Source: Aeromonas caviae (GTDB lineage: Bacteria > Pseudomonadota > Gammaproteobacteria > Enterobacterales > Aeromonadaceae). Taken from it: DNA of 63,830 nt. Shown one piece after another: positions 1-7,567 of the stretch (its first letter is position 1; the number at the start of each line of letters is the position of its first letter). Made by a program: the position numbers and the translations under genes. The DNA lies in contig NZ_CDBK01000065.1 in NCBI RefSeq assembly GCF_000819785.1, positions 44,879-108,708 on the forward strand, read 5' to 3'. The notes beneath the pieces were generated by a model that was given only the letters and a program-made list of their open reading frames with translations, searched no databases and had not been told where the DNA came from.

Positions 1-184
1 CTGACTCTTCCCGGGTCTGGACATGGTGACCCTGACGGCGCAGATAGGCGGGAATGTCCTGCCGGGAGCCTGCATCACCGAGCTGGATGCACACGGATTG
101 ACCGGGCCGGGCCTGGCGCAACCAGAGCTTGAGCCGGATGAGGGGCTCGGGACAACGCCAGGGGGTCAGGTCGAGCTGTTCCAT
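1..184 (-). CDS. TusA/SirA-like sulfurtransferase-family protein (partial, C-terminus outside window)
   Basis: The frame starts at an ATG on the minus strand and runs off the left end, giving about 61 residues that begin MEQLDLTPWRCPEPL. The Cys-Pro pair in an early 'CPEPLIRLK' motif is the hallmark of TusA/SirA/YedF-like proteins, in which the Cys carries a persulfide. The later segment is the kind of 'G..V.I...D..S..DIP.Y....GH' sequence seen in the family's two-layer alpha/beta fold. It is divergent from bepA. The substrate or partner cannot be told from this fragment. Confidence 0.75.
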   Translation of the reverse strand, partial: MEQLDLTPWRCPEPLIRLKLWLRQARPGQSVCIQLGDAGSRQDIPAYLRRQGHHVQTREES

Positions 185-311
185 GAGAACTCCATCGCGT
201 GCGTGGCGGTCATTATGGCCGTGATGAGAGGATGAAACAACGCTTGTGGGCCTTGAATGGCAAGGGTATTCTGCCGATGCCCGCTGGGGTCTGATTGGAG
301 ATAGAGATAAC

Positions 312-1766
312 GTGGCACGTTTTTCCCCCCTGATAGCATCGCTTCCCCTGTTGGTCACCCTGATGGGGGCGACCTTCCACGCCCAGGGGAGCAACCAGTT
401 GCCCGACATCGGTACCGCCGGGGTCGCCGCACTGCCCATCGAGCAGGAGGTGCGCTACGGCAACGCCTTCATGCGTTTTGCCCGGGCGGGCCTGCCCATC
501 ATCGATGACCCCGTGCTCAACGAATACATCGACGATCTGGGCCAGCGGCTGCTGACCAATGCCGACGGGGTGCGCTTCCCGTTCACCTTCTTCCTCATCA
601 ATGATCCCAGTATCAACGCGGCGGCCTTCCTCGGTGGCCGGGTCAAGGTGCACACCGGCCTCTTCCTCTACGCCGAGAGCGAGAGCGAGCTGGCCTCGGT
701 ACTGGCCCACGAAATCACCCACGTGACCCAGCGTCACATCGCCCGTTACATGGAGGCGCAGGCGAGCAGCTCCGCCATGACCCTGGCCGGCCTGGTGGGC
801 TCCATTGCACTCGCGGTGATCAACCCCACCGCCGGCATCGCGGCCTTGCAGACCACGCTTGGTTTGTCGATGCAGTCGGCCATCAACTACACCCGGGACA
901 ACGAATACGAGGCGGATCGCATCGGCATGAAGACGCTGTATGACGCCGGGTTCGATCCCATGGGCATGGCCAACTTCTTCCAGAAGCTGGCGGCGGAGTA
1001 CCGCTATGCCAGCAAGCCGCCGGAGATGCTGCTGACTCACCCCCTGCCGGAGACCCGGATCAGCGAAGCCCGAGCCAGGGCAGGGAGCTATGGCGCGCGC
1101 GCCCTGCCGCCGAGCCTGGACTTCTGGCTGGCCAAGGTGCGCATCCAGGTGCGCTATGGCACCGAGACGCCCCAGGCGCTGCTCACCTACTTCGACAGCC
1201 GCCTGCAGAAGGGGGATTACCCCCTCAAGGATGCCGCCATCTATGGCAAGGCGCTGGCCCTGTTGCAGCTCAAGCGCACCGACGAGGCCGACACCCTGAT
1301 GCAGGAGCTGGCGACCCGTCACCCGGAGGATCTCTTCGTGGTGGATGCCCTGACCGACATCGATCTCGCCAAGGGGCGCAGCGCCCAGGCCATCGCCAGA
1401 CTGGAGCGCTTCCGCACCCGGATGCCGGACAACGAGGTGGTGGTGGTGAACCTCGGCAACGCCTATCTGGAGGGGGGCAACTACAAGAAGTCCATCGCCA
1501 TCCTGGACCCTTATGCCCGGGAGCACGACGAGAACAGCCTGGCCTGGAGCCTGCTGTCGGACGCCTACCGCAAGGCGGGCAGAATGACGGACCTGCACAT
1601 GGCGCGGGCTGAGACCCTCTCCCTGCGCGGGGACTACCAGGCGGCCATCGACGAACTGATCGTGGCGCGGGGCACCACCAGCGACAAGCTGACCCTGGCC
1701 CGCATCGAGGCGCGCATCACCCAGCTGGAGCGGGCCAAGAAGGATCTGGACAGCCTCAAGGGCTGA
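312..1766 (+). CDS. bepA: BepA-like M48 metalloprotease/chaperone with TPR tail
   Basis: Periplasmic zinc metalloprotease of the BepA (YfgC) family, which in E. coli monitors assembly of the LPS transporter LptD and degrades stalled outer-membrane proteins. The M48 signature HEITH lies near residue 133, with the downstream NEYEADRIG motif supplying the third zinc ligand (Glu). The C-terminal third reads as TPR-like helical repeats. I chose the GTG start at 312 because it gives a compact signal peptide (ARFSPLIASLPLLV...) and has GGAG upstream; an in-frame earlier start at 246 gives an unlikely charged extension. Length of about 484 aa matches the family. Like E. coli, an arsC/yfgD homologue lies nearby. 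A terminator follows. Confidence 0.93.
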   Translation: MARFSPLIASLPLLVTLMGATFHAQGSNQLPDIGTAGVAALPIEQEVRYGNAFMRFARAGLPIIDDPVLNEYIDDLGQRLLTNADGVRFPFTFFLINDPSINAAAFLGGRVKVHTGLFLYAESESELASVLAHEITHVTQRHIARYMEAQASSSAMTLAGLVGSIALAVINPTAGIAALQTTLGLSMQSAINYTRDNEYEADRIGMKTLYDAGFDPMGMANFFQKLAAEYRYASKPPEMLLTHPLPETRISEARARAGSYGARALPPSLDFWLAKVRIQVRYGTETPQALLTYFDSRLQKGDYPLKDAAIYGKALALLQLKRTDEADTLMQELATRHPEDLFVVDALTDIDLAKGRSAQAIARLERFRTRMPDNEVVVVNLGNAYLEGGNYKKSIAILDPYAREHDENSLAWSLLSDAYRKAGRMTDLHMARAETLSLRGDYQAAIDELIVARGTTSDKLTLARIEARITQLERAKKDLDSLKG

Positions 1767-1787
1767 GTCCGGAGCGGGTTGATGGCA

Positions 1788-1824
1788 GGCGGGGTGCTCC
1801 TTTGGGGGCACCCCGCCTTGTTTT
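1788..1824 (+). terminator. Rho-independent terminator after bepA
   Basis: A perfect 10-bp GC-rich stem (ggcggggtgc / gcaccccgcc) is followed by a T-rich stretch (ttgtttt). It lies 20 nt past the bepA stop. Confidence 0.8.
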
Positions 1825-1899
1825 GCAGGCTAAAATAGGGCCTTTCATCGGTTTCAACGCATCTTGATGATGAAGAAATGAATGTGATGGATGGCTCTG

Positions 1900-2349
1900 C
1901 TATGGGGCGCTCACCAGGCGGCGTTTTATCTCGGCGAGCTTCTGTTCGTCCAGCTCCCCCACCAGGGTCTCCAGCAGCGTGCCCCTGGCATCGAGCAGAT
2001 AGCTGGTGGGCAGCGCCCCGGGCCTTGGGAACGGGAGGCGGGCGTCGTCATCCGGGATCATCAGGGGAACCCTGATGGCGTGGCGCCTTGCCAGCTCGGT
2101 CAGTTCGGCGGGGGAGGCGGGGTCATAGTTGATGGCGATCACCCGGATCCGCCCTTCCTGGTGCAATGTTGCCAGCAGGGGCATCTCCCGCAGGCAGGGG
2201 GCGCACCAGGGAGCGAAGTAGTTGACCAGCAGCGGTTTGCCACCGAGATCCGCGAGGCTGACCTTCTTTCCCGCGCCGTCGGTGAAGTCGGGTGCCGGGC
2301 TGCAGGCCCCCAGCAGGGTTGCCACAATCAGCCAACAGATCCGTTTCAT
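1900..2349 (-). CDS. TlpA/ResA-like thioredoxin-family lipoprotein
   Basis: Predicted envelope thiol-disulfide protein. The N-terminus MKRICWLIVATLLGACSP is a lipoprotein signal peptide with the lipobox LGAC. The thioredoxin-like domain carries the WCAPC active site (Trp-Cys-X-Pro-Cys) after 'LLVNYFAPW', as in TlpA/ResA proteins that keep apoproteins reduced in the periplasm. I chose the ATG at 2349 because GGAAGG sits 8 nt upstream and the signal peptide then starts cleanly; upstream in-frame ATGs exist at 2355 and 2379. It is transcribed convergently with bepA and divergently from arsC. The client is not evident. Confidence 0.88.
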   Translation of the reverse strand: MKRICWLIVATLLGACSPAPDFTDGAGKKVSLADLGGKPLLVNYFAPWCAPCLREMPLLATLHQEGRIRVIAINYDPASPAELTELARRHAIRVPLMIPDDDARLPFPRPGALPTSYLLDARGTLLETLVGELDEQKLAEIKRRLVSAP

Positions 2350-2439
2350 TTCCATAGCCTTCCCGCTTACCCTGACCATCCGTTTCCCCTACAATAGCGC
2401 CATTTCTTGTCCCATCTTGCGATTAATCAGGGAGTTATC

Positions 2440-2790
2440 ATGAGCGAGACCCAAATCTACCACAATCCGCGCTGCTCCAAGAGCCGTGAAACCCTGGCCT
2501 TGCTGGAACAGCACGGGGTCGCCCCCGAGGTGGTGCTCTATCTGGAGCAGGCCCCGAGCGAGGCACAGATCCGCACCCTCCTGAGTCAGCTTGGCTTCAC
2601 GGATCCCCGACAGCTGATGCGCACCAAGGAAGATCTCTACAAGGAGCTGGGGCTCGGCGAGGTGAGCGGCGATGACCTCATTCGTGCCATGCACCAGCAC
2701 CCCAAGCTCATCGAGCGCCCCATCGTCATCAAGAACGGGCAGGCCCGCATCGGTCGTCCGCCCGAGCAGGTGCTGGAGATCCTCAAGTGA
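2440..2790 (+). CDS. arsC: ArsC/YfgD-family arsenate-reductase-like protein
   Basis: Small cytoplasmic protein (116 aa) of the ArsC/Spx thioredoxin-fold superfamily. The N-terminus reads MSETQIYHNPRCSKSRETL, with the nucleophilic Cys in the NPRCSKS loop. The motif 'RTKEDLYKELGL' and the basic 'RPIVIKNGQARIGRPPEQVL' tail match YfgD-type ArsC proteins, which reduce arsenate using glutathione and glutaredoxin or act in unknown thiol chemistry. The ATG at 2440 is chosen because AGGGAG precedes it. Its stop overlaps the next gene by four bases (GTGA), suggesting translational coupling. Lack of other ars genes makes a dedicated arsenic role uncertain. Confidence 0.9.
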   Translation: MSETQIYHNPRCSKSRETLALLEQHGVAPEVVLYLEQAPSEAQIRTLLSQLGFTDPRQLMRTKEDLYKELGLGEVSGDDLIRAMHQHPKLIERPIVIKNGQARIGRPPEQVLEILK

Positions 2791-3161
2791 CCACCCGCTT
2801 CGCTCGCCTGCTGACCCTGGCCGGTTTTTTCGGCCTGCTGGCCTGGGTGCTGCTCTGGCACCTCTGGCTCTCGCCCCACCCGTATCTCGCCCCCTGGCTG
2901 TTGCCGGTGATCTGGACGGTGCCGCTGCTCTTCCCCCTCAAGGGCATAGTGCAGGGCAATCCCTACACCCACGCCTGGGGCAATTTCGTGCTGATGCCCT
3001 ACTTCCTGCACGCTCTGACCCTGATCACCACGGATGAGGGGGAGCGGTGGCTGGCGGTGGTGGAGCTGGTGCTCACCACCCTGGCGTTTGTGGGCACCAT
3101 CTATTACGCCCGCCTGCGCGGCCGCGAGCTGGGGCTGAGTATCCGCAAGAAGGAAGGCTGA
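2787..3161 (+). CDS. DUF2069 inner-membrane protein
   Basis: A 124-aa polytopic membrane protein with about four hydrophobic helices (e.g. LLTLAGFFGLLAWVLLWHLW, LAPWLLPVIWTVPLLFPL, the segment around MPYFLHALTLI, and VVELVLTTLAFVGTIYY) and a basic C-terminus (RGRELGLSIRKKEG). The 'FPLKGIVQGNPYTHAW' motif is typical of DUF2069 proteins encoded next to arsC/yfgD in gammaproteobacteria. It starts at a GTG that overlaps the arsC stop. Function is unknown. Confidence 0.85.
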   Translation: MTTRFARLLTLAGFFGLLAWVLLWHLWLSPHPYLAPWLLPVIWTVPLLFPLKGIVQGNPYTHAWGNFVLMPYFLHALTLITTDEGERWLAVVELVLTTLAFVGTIYYARLRGRELGLSIRKKEG

Positions 3162-3409
3162 GCCCCTCCCTGTCCGCCTGCTGGCGGGCAGGGTATGTGT
3201 CTGAAACCGACGCAAGCCAGCGAATGGCATCTGGCGGTATCGCCCCGAAGTGGCTTGCTTATCTCTTTGATTAATTTATGAATATTGATCGCTGATTGGC
3301 AGGGAAGCGCCTCTGTTGACAGATCTGCCACCTGGCTTGCCAGCCTCAGTCAGCCCCTGTTATGCAAAAAGAGGTATGCTTGTGTTTTCACCAGACTCGA
3401 GTGATCCAT

Positions 3410-4480
3410 ATGACAATCCTGCGTTCCCCCCTGTTGCACAAGACCCTGCTGGCCCTGACCGTCTCCCTCTCCGTCAGCTCCCTCGCCGATGCCTGTACCC
3501 GCGCCGTCTATCAGGGGGAGGGAGCGCTGGTGGTGACCGGTCGTACCATGGACTGGCGCAGCGCCGTGCCGACCAATCTCTGGGCGCTGCCCCGTGGCAT
3601 CGCGCGGGAAGGGGAGGCCGGCGCGCACTCCATGACGTGGACGTCGCGCTACGGCTCCGTGGTGGCGGCAGGCTTCGATGCGGGCACTGCCGACGGCATG
3701 AACGAGAAGGGGCTGGTGGCCAACCTCCTCTATCTGACCGAGTCCGAGTATGTGACCCCGAGCGACAAGGATCCGCGCAAGACTCTCTCCATCTCGCTCT
3801 GGGCCCAGTACGCGCTGGACAACTTCGCCACCGTGGCCGAGGCGGTCGAGGCCCTCTCCAGAGATGAGTTCTATGTGGTGACCACCCTGACCCCGGATGG
3901 CAAGCCGGGCCAGCTGCACCTCTCCCTCTCCGATGCGAGCGGCGATTCCGCCATCTTCCAGTACGTGGGGGGCAAGCTGCAGATCTACCACGACCGCAGC
4001 TATCAGGTGATGACCAACTCGCCGACCTTCGACAAGCAACTGGCTCTCAACGACTACTGGGAGGAGATTGGCGGTCTCACCATGCTGCCCGGCACCAACC
4101 GCTCGGCGGATCGTTTTGCCCGCGCCTCCTTCTACATCAAGACCCTGCCAAAGACCGACCAGGCCAACGAGGCGGTGGCCGGGGTGATGAGCGTGATGCG
4201 CAACGTCTCGGTACCCATGGGGATCAGCACCCCGGATCAGCCCAACATCTCCACTACCCTGTGGCGCAGCGTGGCGGATCAGCAGCATCGCCGCTATTTC
4301 TTCGAGCTGACCCATCTGCCCAACACCTTCTGGGTGAGCATGGACAAGCTGGATCTCGCCGCGGGGGCCCCGGTGCGCAAGTTGCCCCTGACCGAGCAGC
4401 AGCTCTATGCGGGGGAGACGGCGGAGAAATTCGTCCCGGCCAAGGCGTTTCGCTTCCTGCCGGCCAGCCCCAAGGCCTGA
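3410..4480 (+). CDS. Linear amide C-N hydrolase (penicillin V acylase / choloylglycine hydrolase family)
   Basis: Predicted secreted or periplasmic N-terminal-nucleophile hydrolase of about 356 aa. A signal peptide (LLALTVSLSVSSLADA) is followed directly by CTRAVYQGEG, so cleavage would expose the Cys that serves as the catalytic nucleophile. The downstream 'GRTMDW' and 'GMNEKGLVANLLYL' blocks are characteristic of penicillin V acylases and bile-salt hydrolases. Homologues in Gram-negative bacteria cleave amides such as penicillin V, and some cleave acyl-homoserine lactones. The substrate here is unknown. The ATG at 3410 was preferred over 3362 because the extra 16 residues would break the signal peptide. 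A strong terminator follows. Confidence 0.88.
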   Translation: MTILRSPLLHKTLLALTVSLSVSSLADACTRAVYQGEGALVVTGRTMDWRSAVPTNLWALPRGIAREGEAGAHSMTWTSRYGSVVAAGFDAGTADGMNEKGLVANLLYLTESEYVTPSDKDPRKTLSISLWAQYALDNFATVAEAVEALSRDEFYVVTTLTPDGKPGQLHLSLSDASGDSAIFQYVGGKLQIYHDRSYQVMTNSPTFDKQLALNDYWEEIGGLTMLPGTNRSADRFARASFYIKTLPKTDQANEAVAGVMSVMRNVSVPMGISTPDQPNISTTLWRSVADQQHRRYFFELTHLPNTFWVSMDKLDLAAGAPVRKLPLTEQQLYAGETAEKFVPAKAFRFLPASPKA

Positions 4481-4496
4481 GCGTTCCCCCGATGAC

Positions 4497-4521
4497 AACG
4501 CCCCGCTCGGGGCGTTTTTTT
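4497..4521 (+). terminator. Rho-independent terminator
   Basis: An eight-bp perfect stem (aacgcccc / ggggcgtt) with a GCTC loop and seven T's ends the hydrolase gene. The stop codon of the convergent acpH gene sits on the T-tract. Confidence 0.88.
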
Positions 4522-5131
4522 ATGGCGGGGATGAGGTGGCAGTGCGGTGGGCGGCGATCTGCGCCTCGCAAAAGCGCATCAGCTCCGGGTAGAAGTGCAG
4601 GAAGGCGTGCTCGGCCTCGGTCCAGCGAGCCTGATCCAGGGCGTGGAGCGCCTCCCCGAGCGGCACGGGGCGGCGCAGCCGACGACCGATGCCGTTGAGG
4701 GCCGCCCCCACCCCTTCCCGGTACTGGTAGGAGGCCAGCCAGTCCTGCTCGGCCATGCGCCGCAGGGCCATCGGCAGGCCCTGTGGCAGGCTGTGATGAT
4801 CCAGGAGAAGTTGACCATAGCTCTGCGCCAGAAAGTGGGGCAGGGGGGCTGCGCTGAACCTCTGCCAGTGCTGGCTGAGCCAGTGATCGTAGAGCATGTC
4901 CACCACAATGCCGCCGAAGCGGCGCCAGGGGGGGGCGAAGCTCGCCACGGCGGCCCGATGGGCCGGGTGGGCATCGGTGAAGGCGTCTATCTTGCGGTGC
5001 AGCCAGATCCCCTCGTCGAAGTGGTCAGCCAGACCCGTCGGCAGCGGGCCCTTGATGAAGTCCCCCAGCAGGTTGCCGGTGAGGGAGCTGCCGGTATGGG
5101 CCGCCAGATGGAGGTGGGCGAGAAAATTCAT
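4520..5131 (-). CDS. acpH: Acyl carrier protein phosphodiesterase AcpH
   Basis: Cytoplasmic hydrolase of about 203 aa that removes 4'-phosphopantetheine from holo-acyl carrier protein. The start MNFLAHLHLA, the 'GNLLGDFIKG' motif, 'LHRKIDAFTDAHP' and 'GGIVVDMLYDHWLSQHW' are family landmarks; the conserved His and Asp residues belong to the HD-like metal site. The gene is transcribed toward the terminator of the plus-strand hydrolase gene. A weak alternative is another HD-fold phosphodiesterase, but the N-terminal block is very specific. Confidence 0.93.
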   Translation of the reverse strand: MNFLAHLHLAAHTGSSLTGNLLGDFIKGPLPTGLADHFDEGIWLHRKIDAFTDAHPAHRAAVASFAPPWRRFGGIVVDMLYDHWLSQHWQRFSAAPLPHFLAQSYGQLLLDHHSLPQGLPMALRRMAEQDWLASYQYREGVGAALNGIGRRLRRPVPLGEALHALDQARWTEAEHAFLHFYPELMRFCEAQIAAHRTATSSPP

Positions 5132-5516
5132 GGGATGGGGCTCGCGTGCCTGGGCGTGAACGGGTGATCCGAGCCTAACGAATCGTGGCCGGATTGACCA
5201 TGGGCAGGATGTTTCATCCCCAAGTCCCCTTGCCGGGCAAATTTGAGGCGTGGTAAGGTGCTTGCCATCTTTGTCACAGGACGCGACAAATCACCATGAT
5301 GCGCAAAGCCAGAGGCTTTTTTCTGGCCTTCTATTTCAAGCCTTTCTATCTCTCCGAGTGGTTCGACGAATAGGTCGAGGCCCCGGAGCAGTTCATTGAC
5401 GCCCATGGCGGCGTAATCCCGCTCATCTGCAATTTGCCGTTTGTTGGCCATCGCTTGCCTCTGCCTGCGATGCCTTGACCGCGCCTGTGCGCTTTTTATG
5501 TAATGGAGTACTCACG
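5132..5516. other. Intergenic region with a possible degenerate small ORF
   Basis: There is no clear gene here. On the plus strand an ATGATG at about 5295 opens a hydrophobic reading frame (MMRKARGFFLAFYFK...) that meets an in-frame TAG at about 5370 and then stays open for about 33 more codons to a TGA near 5477. The minus strand also has an open frame (5128-5451) lacking recognisable motifs. GGAG about 7 nt before 5517 belongs to the next gene. Promoters for acpH and the binding protein must lie here but no box is convincing. Confidence 0.3.
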
Positions 5517-6296
5517 ATGAAGACCACACTGACCCTGTCAGCCCTTGTTGCTGCCTGTCTGCTCGCCACCCCCGTCACCGCCAAGGAGTGGAAGACGGTA
5601 CGCTTTGGGGTGGAGGGGGCCTATCCACCCTTCTCATGGACCGATGCGTCCGGAGAGATCAAGGGATTTGACATCGATCTTGCCAACGCCCTGTGCCAGC
5701 AGATGGCCGTCAGGTGCGAACTGGTGGCCCAGGATTGGGACGGCATGATCCCGGCCTTGCTGTCGCGCAAGTACGACGCCATCATCGCCGCCATGTCGAT
5801 CACCGACGAGCGGCGCAAGAAGGTCGACTTCACCGAGAAATATGCCCACATTCCCAACCGCTTCGTGGCGGCCAGGGGCACCGAACTGACGCTGACGCCG
5901 GAAGGGATGGCGGGCAAGCGCATCGGCGTGCAGCGGGCCACCACCCACGACAAGTACCTGACCGACAACTTCGGCTCCAGCGTCACCATAGTGCGTTACG
6001 GCAGTGCCGATGAAGCCTACCTCGACCTGAAGGCGGGACGGGTGCTGGCCCTGCTGGCCGACGCCTCGGCCATCGAACAGGGGTTGCTTGGCAAGGAAGG
6101 GGGCGACAAGTACGACTATGTGGGGCCGGCCCTGACCGACCGTCAATGGTTTGGCGACGGCATGGGGATCGCGGTGCGCAAGGGGGATCCGGATCTCAGG
6201 GCCAAGCTGAACGACGCCATCAAGGCCCTGCGCGCCAGCGGTAAGTATCAGGAGATCAACCGGAAGTACTTCAAGTACGATATCTATGGCGGTTGA
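5517..6296 (+). CDS. Periplasmic amino-acid-binding protein, HisJ/ArgT type (orphan)
   Basis: Predicted periplasmic solute-binding protein (SBP_bac_3 family, about 259 aa) for basic amino acids. The signal peptide is MKTTLTLSALVAACLLATPVTAKE. The mature start 'VRFGVEGAYPPFSW', 'GEIKGFDIDLANALC' and 'DGMIPALLSRKYDAIIAAMSIT' are the HisJ/LAO/ArgT ligand-cleft motifs (Asp after FDID, Ser/Thr in the SIT region). It is a close paralogue of the binding protein at 9839-10612, which lies in the full ABC operon, so it probably shares that membrane complex with a different ligand preference, as E. coli ArgT and HisJ do. The ATG at 5517 has GGAG upstream and a proper signal peptide. A terminator follows, then iadA. 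Confidence 0.9.
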   Translation: MKTTLTLSALVAACLLATPVTAKEWKTVRFGVEGAYPPFSWTDASGEIKGFDIDLANALCQQMAVRCELVAQDWDGMIPALLSRKYDAIIAAMSITDERRKKVDFTEKYAHIPNRFVAARGTELTLTPEGMAGKRIGVQRATTHDKYLTDNFGSSVTIVRYGSADEAYLDLKAGRVLALLADASAIEQGLLGKEGGDKYDYVGPALTDRQWFGDGMGIAVRKGDPDLRAKLNDAIKALRASGKYQEINRKYFKYDIYGG

Positions 6297-6308
6297 TGGG
6301 TAACAGTC

Positions 6309-6333
6309 GGAGGGAGCCTGCTCCCTCCTTTTT
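6309..6333 (+). terminator. Rho-independent terminator between the binding protein and iadA-like gene
   Basis: An 8-bp perfect stem (ggagggag / ctccctcc) with loop CCTG is followed by five T's. It lies only about 22 nt before the iadA-like start, so it probably limits read-through rather than separating two fully independent units. Confidence 0.82.
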
Positions 6334-6354
6334 CATGCAGCAAGGAGAGACCCC

Positions 6355-7485
6355 ATGTTGACCCTGATCGAGGGTGCGCAGATCCATAGTCCGGCCCCGC
6401 TTGGCCAGCAGGATCTGCTGGTGGCGGATGGTCGCATCGCCTGGATGGGCAAGGGACTGACGGTTCCGGCCGACTGGCCACTGACGCGGGTGGACGCTGG
6501 CGGCCGCTATCTGGTGCCCGGACTGGTTGACCCGCTCGCCCATATCACGGGAGGCGGCGGCGAGGGAGGCTTCGGCTTTCGCACGCCGGAGCTCTCGGCA
6601 AGGGAGGCCCTTGCGGCGGGGGTTACCACGCTCGTGGCGGCGCTCGGCACCGACAGCCTGACCCGCAGCCCGGCCCAGGTGCTGGGGAAGGTGCGCGAGT
6701 TTCGCGCCGCCGGGGTGAGCGCCTTCATGTACACCGGCTCCTACCACCTGCCGGTCAAGACCCTCACCGGCACGGTGGAGTCGGACATCATGCTGATCCC
6801 CGAGGTGCTGGGGGTAGGGGAGGTGGCCATCAGCGATCACAGGTCCAGCGCCCCCACCCACGACGAGCTGGCGCGGCTGGCGAGCGAGGCGCGGGTGGCC
6901 GGGCTGTTGTCGGGCAAAAGTGGCGTCAGCTTCTTTCACCTGGGGGATGGCCGCGGGGCGCTGGCGCCCCTGCGGGCGTTGCGGGACGGCACCGACATCC
7001 CGCTTCGCCAGCTCTACCCCACCCACTGCAACCGCAATCCCTGGCTCTTTGCCGAGGCCATCGAGTGGGGTCGGGCAGGCGGCTGGGTCGACCTCACCAC
7101 GTCGAGCTTTCCGGATCTGCTGGATGACGGGGAGCGGCTCGCGGCCGACGCCCTGGTGGCGTTGCTGGCGGCCGGCGTGCCCGTGGATCGCATCAGCTTC
7201 AGCTCGGACGCCAACGCCAGTCTGCCGCGCTTTGACGGCGAGGGGCGACTCATCGAGCTGCGCTGCGGCCAGATAGGGAGCCTGTGGCAGGAGGTGGTGG
7301 CGGCCTGCGGCAAGGGGGTGGCACTGGAGACGGCACTGGCGGTAGTGACGGCCAATCCGGCCAGGGCGCTGGGGCTTGCGAGCAAGGGGACCCTGGGGGT
7401 GGGGCAGGATGCGGATCTGCTGCTGATCGATCCTGATACGTTCGCCATCGAGCGGGTGATGAGTGGGGGCCGGTGGCGCACCTGA
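6355..7485 (+). CDS. iadA: IadA-like isoaspartyl dipeptidase with altered metal ligands
   Basis: Amidohydrolase-superfamily protein (376 aa) aligning end to end with E. coli IadA, which cleaves beta-aspartyl dipeptides. Conserved: ITGGGGEGG, GTDS, TGSYH, AISDHRS, the His of FFHLGD (about 195), the His of YPTHCNRN (about 224) and the Asp of SSDAN (285). Two canonical ligands are different: the first His of the HxH pair is Leu61 (DPLAHI instead of DQHVHL), and the position of the carbamylated Lys (E. coli 162) is Glu156. I recall that a variant IadA group with a different metal site has been described, so this may be that type rather than a dead enzyme. It lies downstream of a basic-amino-acid binding protein, suggesting a peptide or amino-acid salvage context. 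Confidence 0.85.
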   Translation: MLTLIEGAQIHSPAPLGQQDLLVADGRIAWMGKGLTVPADWPLTRVDAGGRYLVPGLVDPLAHITGGGGEGGFGFRTPELSAREALAAGVTTLVAALGTDSLTRSPAQVLGKVREFRAAGVSAFMYTGSYHLPVKTLTGTVESDIMLIPEVLGVGEVAISDHRSSAPTHDELARLASEARVAGLLSGKSGVSFFHLGDGRGALAPLRALRDGTDIPLRQLYPTHCNRNPWLFAEAIEWGRAGGWVDLTTSSFPDLLDDGERLAADALVALLAAGVPVDRISFSSDANASLPRFDGEGRLIELRCGQIGSLWQEVVAACGKGVALETALAVVTANPARALGLASKGTLGVGQDADLLLIDPDTFAIERVMSGGRWRT

Positions 7486-7526
7486 ATACCGGCGTCTGTC
7501 ATCCAGCCCGCTCAGTTCATCAACAA

Positions 7527-7552
7527 AAAGCCCGGCAGCAGTGCCGGGCTTT
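7527..7552. terminator. Bidirectional terminator between iadA-like and lysO
   Basis: An 11-bp perfect inverted repeat (aaagcccggca / tgccgggcttt) with a 4-nt loop lies between convergent genes. It has A/T tracts on both sides and can serve both strands. Confidence 0.82.
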
Positions 7553-7567
7553 GTCGTGCCATGGGGT

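Noticed and set aside
213-1811. Long open frame antisense to bepA
   Set aside because: GC-rich DNA with G/C third positions opens long antisense frames. The translation is Gly/His/Gln/Val-rich with no motif, while the sense strand encodes intact BepA.
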